From positions 1-16,609 of the forward strand of contig CANCSY010000048.1 in the NCBI GenBank assembly GCA_947380915.1: a stretch of DNA of 16,609 bases, read 5' to 3'. Under the pieces are notes generated by a model that was given only the letters and a program-made list of their open reading frames with translations, ran no database searches and was not told the origin of the DNA. A program made the position numbers and the translations under genes. This document shows, piece after piece, positions 1 to 6,547 of the stretch (position 1 is its first letter; the number at the start of each line of letters is the position of its first letter). This DNA is from Beijerinckiaceae bacterium (GTDB lineage Bacteria; Pseudomonadota; Alphaproteobacteria; Rhizobiales; Beijerinckiaceae).

Positions 1-569
1 ACGAGATTATCCAGATTGGTAAAGTCGCTGTCACTGGCAGTCCAGGTTTTATCGGTGAACGTCTGGAGATTGCCCAGCTTGGCGCCAATCGTCTGCTGCG
101 AGTTCGCGCCAACCTGGAAGGCGAACTTGCCGTCCTTGGCGATGCCGCCGGTGCCATCAAGAATGTTCGCGCCGTTCCACTGCGTGTTCTGGCCGATGCG
201 GTTGATTTCCTGCTTCAGCTGCTGGAACTCGCCATCGAGGAAGCTGCGGTCCATGGTGTTGTTGGTGTCGTTCGAGGCCTGGATCGCCAGCTCGCGCATG
301 CGCTGCAGCATGTTGGTGACCTGCTCGGTCGCGCCTTCCGCAGTCTGGATCAGCGAAACACCGTCGTTGGCGTTGCGCACGGCCTGATTGAGGCCCCGGA
401 TCTGCGAGGTGAGGCGCGTGCTGATGGCGAGGCCCGCAACGTCGTCAACCGCGCTGTTGATGCGCTTGCCGGTCGACAACTGCTGCATGACCGTGGAGAG
501 ACCGCGGGAGTTGGTGCTCATGGCCTGCTGGGCATAGAGCGACCCGGTGTTCGTGTTGATGACAGTCAT
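1..569 (-). CDS. Flagellin, N-terminal part (3' end outside window)
   Basis: This gene encodes the filament protein of the bacterial flagellum, exported by the flagellar type III system and polymerised outside the cell. Only the first 189 codons are present; the gene runs off the left edge. The start reads MTVINTNTGSLYAQQAM, followed by the conserved D0/D1 helix region: LSTGKRINSAVDDVAGLAIS at about residues 32-51, then TSQIRGLNQAVRNANDGVSL and MRELAIQASNDT. These are hallmarks of the flagellin N-terminal domain. The ATG at 567-569 has a GGAG Shine-Dalgarno six bases upstream. The 400 bp upstream lack a convincing gene and probably hold its promoter. A hook-associated FlgL-type protein is less likely, because the INTN...AQQ opening and the NANDG motif are flagellin-like. 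Confidence 0.95.
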   Translation of the reverse strand, partial: MTVINTNTGSLYAQQAMSTNSRGLSTVMQQLSTGKRINSAVDDVAGLAISTRLTSQIRGLNQAVRNANDGVSLIQTAEGATEQVTNMLQRMRELAIQASNDTNNTMDRSFLDGEFQQLKQEINRIGQNTQWNGANILDGTGGIAKDGKFAFQVGANSQQTIGAKLGNLQTFTDKTWTASDSDFTNLDNL

Positions 570-696
570 CTTATGCTCCGATTGCTGACGAAATTAACTA
601 TCTGATCCTGAGCTTGCGTATGCCACACGCACCACAGTTGAAGCCAATGACGGTCTGAGTAAGATTTCTTTTACCAAAAAAAGCCAATGCTCAGCG

Positions 697-704
697 TTAA
701 CCAT
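697..704 (+). promoter_or_regulatory. TTAACCAT, CtrA half-site-like motif
   Basis: TTAACCAT matches the half-site recognised by the alphaproteobacterial cell-cycle and flagellar regulator CtrA, whose full site is two TTAA blocks seven bases apart. Only one good half is present, about 130 bp upstream of the flagellin start. The placement is plausible for a flagellar gene, but an 8-bp match is weak evidence. Confidence 0.3.
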
Positions 705-801
705 ATGAGTTTGAGATTTATGATTAATTTGCTGCCGCGATGAGCCGTGCCGCACAAAATGAGGGCATGCGGGAGGCTAGATCGTCGCTTCGTTAACAAA
801 C

Positions 802-953
802 AAAGTTAACGCGCGCACCGTTCCTCATATGCACGATGCGGATACGTCGCGGTTGTTCAACCGGATCGAACACCGCAATCCCCGTAGAGCGGTCGAGACG
901 CCAGGCGCGCACAAAAGTTAACGCGTGCATCGTCGATGATCGTTGTGCGGATA
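802..953. repeat. Imperfect direct repeat with GTTAAC core (two copies)
   Basis: Positions 802-821 and 914-933 share AAAGTTAACGCGYGCAYCGT with 18 of 20 bases identical. The similarity resumes with TGCGGATA at 837-844 and 946-953, so the repeat unit is about 40-45 bp with a 3-base length difference. The copies are 112 bp apart. The shared core contains the GTTAAC palindrome, which also occurs at 792-797. These may be duplicated regulator sites or remnants of a dispersed intergenic repeat; the sequence does not decide. Confidence 0.55.
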
Positions 954-970
954 GACTGACCCCGGCGCTC

Positions 971-2089
971 CTAAACCGCCCCACCCGTCTCGCGCAGACC
1001 CATGCGATGCAAACGCGGCAGCACCTCTTGGGCGAAATAGGGCAGCTCCCTGAGATAGTTCACGAAGGAAAAGCCGATCCCGTCGAAGCCGGCGGCGCTG
1101 ACGCGCGCGAGTTCACCGGTGACATCGTCGGGACTGCCGATGATGGTGAAGCCGGATTGCCCGTGGATGAGAGCCCTGCGCATGGCGTCATAGCGCTCGG
1201 CGTCCGCTTCCCGCTTGATCCCCTTCAGCTCCAGCATGTAAGCGGCGGCGCCCCAGTCTGCGGCCTCTTCGGTCCAGTAGCGGAAATAGTCCTGGGCTTC
1301 GGCGCGTGTCGGCCTGCAGACGATCTGGCCCACCGTATAGACGCCGATTTCGCGGCCGAACTTGCGCCCGTCTTCCTTCACGCGGATCACATCCTGCGCA
1401 GCCGTTTCGGCGTCCGGGTAATGAACCGCCGTGAAAAAGGCGTCGCAATTGCGCAGCGCATAGGCGCGACCTGCGGGTGAATGGCCTGCGTTCATGAGCA
1501 GCGGCCGCGTGCCGCCCCAGGGCTTGGGCTTGAGGCGCAGGCCGCGCAGATCCAGGTACTTGCCGACGAAATCGAACTCCTCCTCGGGCCCCCACATGCG
1601 CGTGACCGCGTCGATCCATTCCTGACCATATTCATAGCGGGCCTCATGTTCCCGGCGCTTCTCGATGCCGAACATGCGGAATTCGGCGTCATTCCAGCCG
1701 ATCACGATATTGAGGGCGAAACGACCGCGTCCCACAAGGTCGGCGGTGACGAAAGCCTTGGCCGCCAATACCGGATTGATGAGGGGCGCGTGAACCGTGG
1801 CGAAGACGGTCATCCGTTTGGTGTGGGCGAGAAGCCCCGTCGCCCAGGTGATCGCCTCGAGAGTCGTTCCCTGATGGTCTGTTTCCCCGCGATACCCATC
1901 CCAGCGGGCGATGGGCAGCATGAAGTCGATGCCCACCTCGTCGGCGAGCACAGCCAGCTTCTCATTGCTGTCCCAATCACCCAGCCACCGCTCCGGCGCT
2001 GTCGTCATGGCCCTGCCGTTGGAGCAATTGGCGGCGAACAGACCCAGCTTCAGCTTGTTGGCGTTATGCATGGCGATGCGTGATTGCAT
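971..2089 (-). CDS. RutA-like LLM-class flavin-dependent monooxygenase
   Basis: This is a 372-residue enzyme of the luciferase-like monooxygenase superfamily. The family uses reduced flavin and oxygen to oxidise or open small, often nitrogen-containing substrates. Near the N-terminus it reads KLKLGLFAANCSNG, followed by RWDGYRGETDHQGTTLEAIT and GRFALNIVIGWNDAEFRMFG. This arrangement resembles RutA, the pyrimidine monooxygenase, and relatives such as dimethyl-sulfide monooxygenase, but is not close enough to assign uracil as substrate. The frame is open upstream to 2539; the ATG at 2087-2089 was chosen because GGGAG lies eight bases before it and family similarity begins just after it. A separate flavin reductase would be needed and is not adjacent. 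The gene is divergent from the small secreted protein at 2363. Confidence 0.88.
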   Translation of the reverse strand: MQSRIAMHNANKLKLGLFAANCSNGRAMTTAPERWLGDWDSNEKLAVLADEVGIDFMLPIARWDGYRGETDHQGTTLEAITWATGLLAHTKRMTVFATVHAPLINPVLAAKAFVTADLVGRGRFALNIVIGWNDAEFRMFGIEKRREHEARYEYGQEWIDAVTRMWGPEEEFDFVGKYLDLRGLRLKPKPWGGTRPLLMNAGHSPAGRAYALRNCDAFFTAVHYPDAETAAQDVIRVKEDGRKFGREIGVYTVGQIVCRPTRAEAQDYFRYWTEEAADWGAAAYMLELKGIKREADAERYDAMRRALIHGQSGFTIIGSPDDVTGELARVSAAGFDGIGFSFVNYLRELPYFAQEVLPRLHRMGLRETGGAV

Positions 2090-2324
2090 GCTGTCGACTC
2101 CCGATGATCCGCCCCTTTCGCCCCTGTCCATGACTATGGGCGTGAATGTCCACCGCCAGCGCGACGCATTCGTCGGACGTTGTCTTTCCCGCAGCCTATG
2201 CGGGCTTGGCCTTCGGTTCAAGAATGGGGCCTGTGCGTCAGCGCAGATGCGCCCATGGTGTCCGGTCCCGATTGAGGCGAGGAACCGGCGCGCGGTGGGC
2301 TCGTTGACCGCAGGCGGGCGAGGC

Positions 2325-2361
2325 TGAGGCGAGGGTGAGGCGAGGGTGAGGCGAGGGTGAG
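2325..2361 (+). repeat. 11-bp tandem repeat, about 3.4 copies, carrying Shine-Dalgarno sequence
   Basis: The unit TGAGGCGAGGG occurs three times head to tail (2325-2335, 2336-2346, 2347-2357) and continues for four more bases (TGAG) into the start of the next gene. A degenerate partial copy precedes it from about 2312. Each unit carries purine-rich GAGG blocks. The last one, GAGGG at 2353-2357, lies five bases before the ATG at 2363 and is the likely ribosome binding site. Confidence 0.85.
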
Positions 2362-2362
2362 C

Positions 2363-2755
2363 ATGGGACAGGCGCGGACATTCTGCTGGGCGGTCAGCCT
2401 CGCCCTTCTGTGGTCGGCGCTGCCCTGCGCAGCGCAAGGCGTCCCCACGCCGCAGGATACGCTCGAGCATAACCTGAACTCGCTTCGCGGCCCGAGCCCC
2501 GGCGCGCCGGACCGGGTGGGTCCTCTCACGCCACAGCAATCCCTCGACAGGAACATCGGCGGCCTTCGGTCCTCAGGACCGATCCGCAACGCCCCTACGC
2601 CGCAACATTACCCTCCAGCCACCGCGCGCGGCCCTAACCACCACCCCGGCGCCGACGCCCTGCTTTACGGAACAGGGGCCAGGGTGGCGCCGGGACATGG
2701 CGGCCCGAAGCGCAAGGGGCGAAAGGGTCGGCGCCATAGCCATCCGCGCTACTGA
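2363..2755 (+). CDS. Small secreted protein with TPQ repeats, unknown function
   Basis: This is an unrecognised protein of 130 residues. The N-terminus is a probable Sec signal peptide (hydrophobic stretch about residues 7-24, ending ALPCAAQG), with no good lipobox. After it come two copies of a motif, TPQDTLEHNLNSLR at about 29-42 and TPQQSLDRNIGGLR at about 56-69, giving the pattern TPQxxLxxNxxxLR, and a third partial TPQ at 79-81. The remainder is rich in proline, glycine and histidine and ends in a very basic tail, GPKRKGRKGRRHSHPRY. An in-frame GTG two codons upstream is possible, but the ATG has the better spacing from GAGGG. It is divergent from the monooxygenase and convergent with the amidase. 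Signal peptide, repeats and a clear ribosome binding site support a real gene, though composition alone could make such a frame. Confidence 0.6.
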   Translation: MGQARTFCWAVSLALLWSALPCAAQGVPTPQDTLEHNLNSLRGPSPGAPDRVGPLTPQQSLDRNIGGLRSSGPIRNAPTPQHYPPATARGPNHHPGADALLYGTGARVAPGHGGPKRKGRKGRRHSHPRY

Positions 2756-2791
2756 GCGCGCACGCGAAGAGGCGGCGCCGTCACCCTCCCC

Positions 2792-4294
2792 TCAAGGCGT
2801 CGCCTTGGGCGGCACGCGCTTTTTCGTCGCCTGCTCATAGGCATAGGCGAGACGCAGCATGGCGGCGTCCTCATAGGGGCGGCCGAGGAACGTGATGCCT
2901 GCTGGCAAGCCTGTTCTGGTGAAGCCCGCCGGAACCACCACTGACGGCACGAAGATCAGGAACGTGTTGAGATGGGGCGCGCCGCGCTGATCCACATAAG
3001 GCGGGTTCAATCCGTCGCGGATCAGGCTGGGCGTGTGCTCCACCGCCTTGTGCACGATGGCGTCGAGGCAATGTTCCGCCATGACCGCATGCAGGTTCAT
3101 CATCAGCACCTCACGCGCGCGCAGATAGGCATGGTGCTGCTCCGGCGTGTTCTTGTGCAACCACCGCTGTTTGACCCCGCGCATGGTCTGATCGAACAGG
3201 GGCGAGGCCATGGCCTCCCTGCGATTGGCGAAGGGCGAGGCGGCGCTGCCGCTCACATAGAGATCGAAGGCGGCCTCGTCGTCCGCATCCACCCTGGCGC
3301 GGGTGGCGAGCAGGGCTTTCAGGTCGGGGATCACGACGGGATCGACGATCACGGCTCCCGCCGCCGCCAGATCCGCCACGGCCGCATCGAAAACCTCGGT
3401 CACCCCATGGAAATCGGGATCGGATGTGTCGGTGTGGGAACCCATGGGCTCGCGCAGCACGCCGATCCTGGCGCCCTTGAGAGCGTTTTTGTCGAGCTGG
3501 CCGCAGAAGCCCTGCCCCGCCTTGCCATGGCCCAGCGCCGTCACCGGATCCTGCGGATCAAAACCCACCATGCAGTCCAGCACCCGTGCCAGATCCTCCA
3601 CCGTGCGCGCCATGGGCCCCAGCGAGCCGTTGGTGGTGGGCCAGCCCGCAAAGACGCCGCTGCGGCTCACCAGACCCGCCGTGGGGCGCATGCCCGCAAC
3701 CCCGTTCCAGATGGCGGGGCGGCGGATGGAGGCGAAACCCTCCTGCCCTATGGCCACCGCGCAGAAATTCGCCGAAACCGCCGCGCCCGAGCCGCCCGAA
3801 GACCCGCCTGCCGTGCGCTCGAGATCATAGACATTGCGCGTGGAGCCGAAGAGCGATCCATGGGTGTCGCCCGCGCCCAGTTCCCCGAGGGTCGCCTTGC
3901 CGATGAAGATGGCGCCCGCAGCCTTGAGCTTCGTAGCCGCGAAACAGTCGCGGTCGGGATAATGATCCCTGAACATCACCGAGCCCATGGTGGTGGGCAT
4001 GTCCTTCACATCGGCCTGATCCTTGATGATGAGGGGGATGCCGTGCAGCGGCCCCACCAGCCCGCCCATGGTCAGGGCGGCGTCCATCGCGTCCGCCTCG
4101 TCCAGCGCTTTGGGATTGGTGGAGATGACCGCATTGATGGCCGGGCCAGCCTTGTCATAGGCGGCGATGCGCTCGAAATAGGTCTCGACCAGCCGCCGCG
4201 CGGTCAGGCGCCCGTCAAGATAGGCCGCGTGGATGTCAGCGATGGTCGCTTCGAGGATCTGGAATTCTGCCTGTGCGTCCATCAGTCGCTCCAT
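2792..4294 (-). CDS. Amidase-signature family amidase
   Basis: This 500-residue enzyme belongs to the amidase-signature family (GatA/FAAH type), which hydrolyses carboxamides with a Ser-cisSer-Lys triad. Lys91 lies in GPLHGIPLIIKDQADV, cis-Ser165 in AGGSSGGSGAA, and the nucleophile is Ser189 in GQEGFASIRRPA. The 24-residue distance between the two serines equals that in GatA and FAAH. The motif around the nucleophile departs from the usual DTGGSIR, which points away from the tRNA amidotransferase role; no gatB or gatC is present. The C-terminal PAGFTRTGLPAGITFLGRPYEDAAMLRLAYAYEQ is typical. The ATG at 4292-4294 has AAGG six bases upstream; a second ATG at 4280-4282 has a better GGAG six bases upstream and may be the real start (496 residues). 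Substrate unknown. Confidence 0.92.
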   Translation of the reverse strand: MERLMDAQAEFQILEATIADIHAAYLDGRLTARRLVETYFERIAAYDKAGPAINAVISTNPKALDEADAMDAALTMGGLVGPLHGIPLIIKDQADVKDMPTTMGSVMFRDHYPDRDCFAATKLKAAGAIFIGKATLGELGAGDTHGSLFGSTRNVYDLERTAGGSSGGSGAAVSANFCAVAIGQEGFASIRRPAIWNGVAGMRPTAGLVSRSGVFAGWPTTNGSLGPMARTVEDLARVLDCMVGFDPQDPVTALGHGKAGQGFCGQLDKNALKGARIGVLREPMGSHTDTSDPDFHGVTEVFDAAVADLAAAGAVIVDPVVIPDLKALLATRARVDADDEAAFDLYVSGSAASPFANRREAMASPLFDQTMRGVKQRWLHKNTPEQHHAYLRAREVLMMNLHAVMAEHCLDAIVHKAVEHTPSLIRDGLNPPYVDQRGAPHLNTFLIFVPSVVVPAGFTRTGLPAGITFLGRPYEDAAMLRLAYAYEQATKKRVPPKATP

Positions 4295-4509
4295 GGTGGA
4301 CCTTAGGTCCGGTTACCCCTGCGGAACAGCTATGCCAGCAGCGGGCTCCCGGCGAAAGGCGCGAGGCGAACGAAATGTATCTCCGAGGTCCGAGGTCACG
4401 CCCCATAACTTCGCGCCACGGCGCCAGCCTTGTTGCGCCCGTGCGCCCGGCAGGCTATGTCCTTGGCGTCGGCGCTCGCGCGCCGGAGCGGCCTTTCGAG
4501 GCCATGAGT

Positions 4510-4586
4510 CGGGGTATGGCGCAGTCTGGTAGCGCATCTGCTTTGGGAGCAGAGGGTCGCAGGTTCGAATCCTGCTGCCCCGACCA
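4510..4586 (+). tRNA. tRNA-Pro (anticodon UGG)
   Basis: The 77-nt gene folds as a full cloverleaf. The acceptor stem is CGGGGTA at 4510-4516 paired with TGCCCCG at 4576-4582, with one G-U pair, followed by discriminator A and an encoded CCA. The D arm contains GCGCAGTCTGGTAGCGC. The anticodon stem TCTGC/GCAGA (4537-4541 with 4549-4553) encloses the loop TTTGGGA, so the anticodon is TGG at 4544-4546 and reads proline codons. The T arm GCAGGTTCGAATCCTGC is perfect. It stands alone between the amidase and the DUF192 gene. A tRNA next to a cold-shock/DUF192 pair recalls Hyphomicrobiales chromosomes. Confidence 0.97.
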
Positions 4587-4605
4587 ATATCAAAATCCAG
4601 AAAAT

Positions 4606-5097
4606 CTACTTCCCGAACACCCCATGCACCACCTTATCCCCCGGCTTCAGCCCGATCTTCGCAGCCACGCCCGCATTCACCTCCAGCACGGCGAAGGCGG
4701 GGGGGCCTGAGGAGATGGTGCGCTCGGACATGGGCTCCGTATTGGCGGCCACGCTTGTCACGGTTCCGTTGCGGCTGATGAAGATCATGTCGAGGGGGAT
4801 ATAGGTATTCTTCATCCACATGATGACGGGCTGCTCGGTCTTGAAGTCGAACAGCATGCCCCGGTCGGCGGGCATGAAGCGGCGGAACATCAGGCCGCGC
4901 GCGCGCTCCTCGTCGGTGCGCATCACCTCGATGGCGAACATGTGACGGCCAGTGGCGGTCACGATTTCAAGGGGCTCGGTGGTGGTCGGCTGGGCCTGGG
5001 GCGCTGATTGGGCGCGGGCGGGGCCGTTGAGGGCCGCAGCGCCAGCAAGGGCCAGCGCAAGGCCGAGGACAAATACGAGTGATCTTGAAATGCGCAT
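4606..5097 (-). CDS. Secreted DUF192 family protein
   Basis: This is a 163-residue exported protein. It has a clear signal peptide (MRISRSLVFVLGLALALAGAAAL..., probably cut after ARA at residues 27-29), a short Pro/Gln/Thr-rich linker, and then one DUF192 domain at about residues 42-162. Domain hallmarks are ERARGLMFRRFMPADRGMLFDF and MWMKNTYIPLDMIFI. The family is small, periplasmic and of unknown function. It follows the cold-shock gene by 83 bp, an arrangement I recognise from Hyphomicrobiales genomes. The frame stays open upstream, but the ATG at 5095-5097 opens the signal peptide. The ribosome binding site is weak (GGGG seven bases upstream), and a TTG two codons earlier is possible. Confidence 0.93.
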   Translation of the reverse strand: MRISRSLVFVLGLALALAGAAALNGPARAQSAPQAQPTTTEPLEIVTATGRHMFAIEVMRTDEERARGLMFRRFMPADRGMLFDFKTEQPVIMWMKNTYIPLDMIFISRNGTVTSVAANTEPMSERTISSGPPAFAVLEVNAGVAAKIGLKPGDKVVHGVFGK

Positions 5098-5115
5098 GCT
5101 CAAACCCCGCCATAG

Positions 5116-5139
5116 GAAGAGGCGCAACAATGCCTCTTC
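5116..5139 (-). terminator. Perfect hairpin between cold-shock and DUF192 genes
   Basis: GAAGAGGC at 5116-5123 pairs perfectly with GCCTCTTC at 5132-5139 around an 8-base loop. In the transcribed direction it lies 41 bp after the cold-shock stop and 18 bp before the DUF192 start. There is no U-tract, so it may be a weak terminator, an attenuator, or a stability or processing element rather than a classical intrinsic terminator. Confidence 0.5.
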
Positions 5140-5142
5140 GGA

Positions 5143-5166
5143 GGGGCCGGAGCAAGCTGCGGCCCC
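5143..5166 (-). terminator. GC-rich hairpin just after the cold-shock gene
   Basis: GGGGCCG at 5143-5149 pairs with CGGCCCC at 5160-5166. After a single G-G mismatch, AGC pairs with GCT inside, leaving a very small loop. It lies 14 bp after the cold-shock stop codon and just upstream of the second hairpin at 5116-5139. No U-tract follows. The likely role is 3' end protection or termination of the cold-shock mRNA. Confidence 0.5.
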
Positions 5167-5180
5167 GCAGCGGGACGCCC

Positions 5181-5780
5181 TCAGTGCGAGGAGGGCATCG
5201 CCGTTTCGAGCGGACGAACCTCGGCCGCCATCAGTCCCTTGGAGCCCGGCCCAAAGCGAACCAGAAGTCCATCGCCTGGCTTGAGGTCGGCGAGGCCGAA
5301 CTTCCGCAGGGTCTCCATATGCACGAAAATATCTTCCGTGCCCTGCCCGCGCGTCAGGAAGCCGAAGCCGCGCACGCGGTTGAACCACTTCACGATGGCG
5401 ATCTCGTAGCCGCTGGTCGGCACCACCTGCACATGGGTGCGCGCGGTGTGCATGGCCGGATGGGTCGCGGTCGATTCGTCCAGCGAAACCACGCGGAACA
5501 CCTGCATGCCCTTGGTGCGTTTCTGGGCTTCGCAGACGATGCGCGCGCCTTCGGGCGCAGTCTGGAAACCGTCGCGCCGCAGAACGGTCACATGCAGAAG
5601 GATGTCGTGACTGCCCTCGTCAGGCACCACGAATCCATACCCCTTCGCCACATCAAACCACTTGATGCGGCCAGCCACTTCGACAAGGTCCAACGGCGTG
5701 TCTTCGGACACCGCCTGGCCAAGATCGACGCCTGCCGTCTCGATTGTAAAATCCTTGCTGCCCACGAAGTCAGCCCCCAC
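5181..5780 (-). CDS. Cold-shock protein with two cold-shock domains
   Basis: This cytoplasmic RNA-binding protein of 199 residues carries two CspA-like OB-fold domains. Domain 1 covers about residues 34-100, with RNP1-like KGYGFVV at 46-52 and RNP2-like DILLHVT at 59-65. Domain 2 covers about 126-192, with RGFGFLT at 137-143 and DIFVHME at 150-156. Such tandem-domain proteins act as RNA chaperones or antiterminators and are typical of Hyphomicrobiales. There is no ATG before domain 1, so the start is GTG, either at 5778-5780 or at 5763-5765. The second has GGGGG eight bases upstream, while the first has only a poor site. The 178-bp upstream gap holds a TTAACCAT at 5851-5858 and a 13-bp palindrome at 5928-5940, which may be regulatory. 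Two hairpins follow the stop. Confidence 0.94.
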   Translation of the reverse strand: MGADFVGSKDFTIETAGVDLGQAVSEDTPLDLVEVAGRIKWFDVAKGYGFVVPDEGSHDILLHVTVLRRDGFQTAPEGARIVCEAQKRTKGMQVFRVVSLDESTATHPAMHTARTHVQVVPTSGYEIAIVKWFNRVRGFGFLTRGQGTEDIFVHMETLRKFGLADLKPGDGLLVRFGPGSKGLMAAEVRPLETAMPSSH

Positions 5781-5927
5781 AAAGCCCGGAGTCGCCTGCC
5801 CCGGAACATCAACGTAGCGAATCGATTCAGCCCGGCTGGGGAATCACTCATTAACCATAGCATCAGGCCGGACCTGTCCAAGGGGACGTTGGGTAAGCGC
5901 TTGTGGACGACTCACCTTTTCACGGCC

Positions 5928-5940
5928 TCTTTTGAAAAGA
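5928..5940. promoter_or_regulatory. 13-bp palindrome upstream of cold-shock gene
   Basis: TCTTTTGAAAAGA is a perfect palindrome around one central base. It lies in the gap between the hypothetical membrane protein (stop at 5959) and the cold-shock gene. A partial related block, CCTTTTCA, lies just beside it. The spacing is too tight for an RNA hairpin, so a protein-binding site is the more natural reading, but no regulator is known. Confidence 0.3.
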
Positions 5941-5958
5941 CGGGACCCGAACGCTGCG

Positions 5959-6510
5959 TCAGCCACCCTGCTGAACGATCCAGCGGGACATGAGGGGGGA
6001 ATCGAATAGGGCGCCGACAGCTTGAAGGGACTGTGGGGAGAGCGTGTGGCGGCCGGTGGCCATGGCGACAAGGGCGTTGCAATTGCGCCCCCCTGCAAGA
6101 ACAGCGAGCGCCGCCCCGCCCTCGGTCCGATAGAGGCGAAGGCGGCCCTTGAGGCCCGCAAAGCCCAGTTCACCCCCCGCCCCTTCGGGGGTGAGCCGGG
6201 GCGAAATCAGCGCCGCATCGCTGACGCGCTCCAGATCCTCATCATCGGCGACGCCAGCGACACAGTCGCACATGCCCGCCTTGACGCGCGCATAGACCAG
6301 AACCTCCTCGCCGCACCGTGCGGCGTCGCAGCGCAGGGCGCGCCCCTGGGGCCAGCCATCGCGCAGGAAAGGCCAGGCGACTTCCCGCCAGACCGAGTCA
6401 GGCCCAACGAGAGGCGCCGGGGCCAAGACAAGCTGCGCCCCCAGAAAGCCAACGCCGCCCACGAGGGCGGCGAGGAGCAGAGCGAGGAGCATGACGAGGC
6501 CGGGGCGCAT
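5959..6510 (-). CDS. Membrane-anchored cysteine-containing hypothetical protein
   Basis: I do not recognise this 183-residue protein. An uncleaved-looking hydrophobic segment at residues 5-30 (MLLALLLAALVGGVGFLGAQ) suggests a single N-terminal membrane anchor with the rest outside the cytoplasm. The outer part has five cysteines, at 61, 66, 81, 83 and 144 (RCDAARC, GMCDC, GRNCN), which would suit disulfides in the periplasm or a metal site. The ATG at 6508-6510 lies 37 bp after the acyl-CoA dehydrogenase stop, so it could be read from that operon, but nothing links it to catabolism. The ribosome binding site is only a moderate AGGGG. Coding is supported by the clean anchor and ordinary protein composition. 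Confidence 0.7.
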   Translation of the reverse strand: MRPGLVMLLALLLAALVGGVGFLGAQLVLAPAPLVGPDSVWREVAWPFLRDGWPQGRALRCDAARCGEEVLVYARVKAGMCDCVAGVADDEDLERVSDAALISPRLTPEGAGGELGFAGLKGRLRLYRTEGGAALAVLAGGRNCNALVAMATGRHTLSPQSLQAVGALFDSPLMSRWIVQQGG

Positions 6511-6547
6511 TCAGGCCCCTGCCCCGCTCTGCTTAGACCCCTGCAAA

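Larger units (their letters stand above)
570..970. other. 400-bp intergenic region upstream of flagellin
   Basis: This stretch lies between the flagellin start and the stop codon of the RutA-like monooxygenase, both on the minus strand. It is much richer in A and T than its surroundings up to about position 810. I see no convincing gene. It holds a TTAACCAT motif at 697-704, a GTTAAC pair at 792-797 and 805-810, a third GTTAAC at 917-922, and the imperfect direct repeat listed separately. The flagellin promoter should be here, but no clear sigma-28 or sigma-54 box could be assigned. Confidence 0.7.

Noticed and set aside
611..627. Sigma-54-like element upstream of flagellin (TGTGGCATACGCAAGCT on the minus strand)
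   Set aside because: The GG and GC blocks are nine bases apart, not the required ten, so it is not a valid -24/-12 promoter.
793..809. Full CtrA site TTAA...TTAA
   Set aside because: The two TTAA blocks are nine bases apart; CtrA sites have seven, so this pair is not a canonical site.
793..984. 63-codon minus-strand frame in the flagellin upstream region
   Set aside because: No family match and no ribosome binding site noted, and it overlaps the monooxygenase end and the direct repeat; more likely chance.
2090..2539. 150-codon N-terminal extension of the RutA-like monooxygenase
   Set aside because: The extension is Arg/Pro-rich without family similarity and overlaps the secreted-protein gene; the ATG at 2087-2089 has a good ribosome binding site.
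2792..4294. GatA subunit of the tRNA amidotransferase
   Set aside because: No gatB or gatC nearby and the nucleophile loop departs from the GatA consensus; a stand-alone amidase is likelier.
2972..4306. 444-codon open frame on the plus strand opposite the amidase
   Set aside because: It is antisense to a gene with clear catalytic motifs, resembles no family, and is rich in His/Arg/Gly, as expected of complementary frames in GC-rich genes.
4510..4586. tRNA-Pro as an integration site for a genomic island
   Set aside because: No integrase and no repeated tRNA 3' end were seen in the window.
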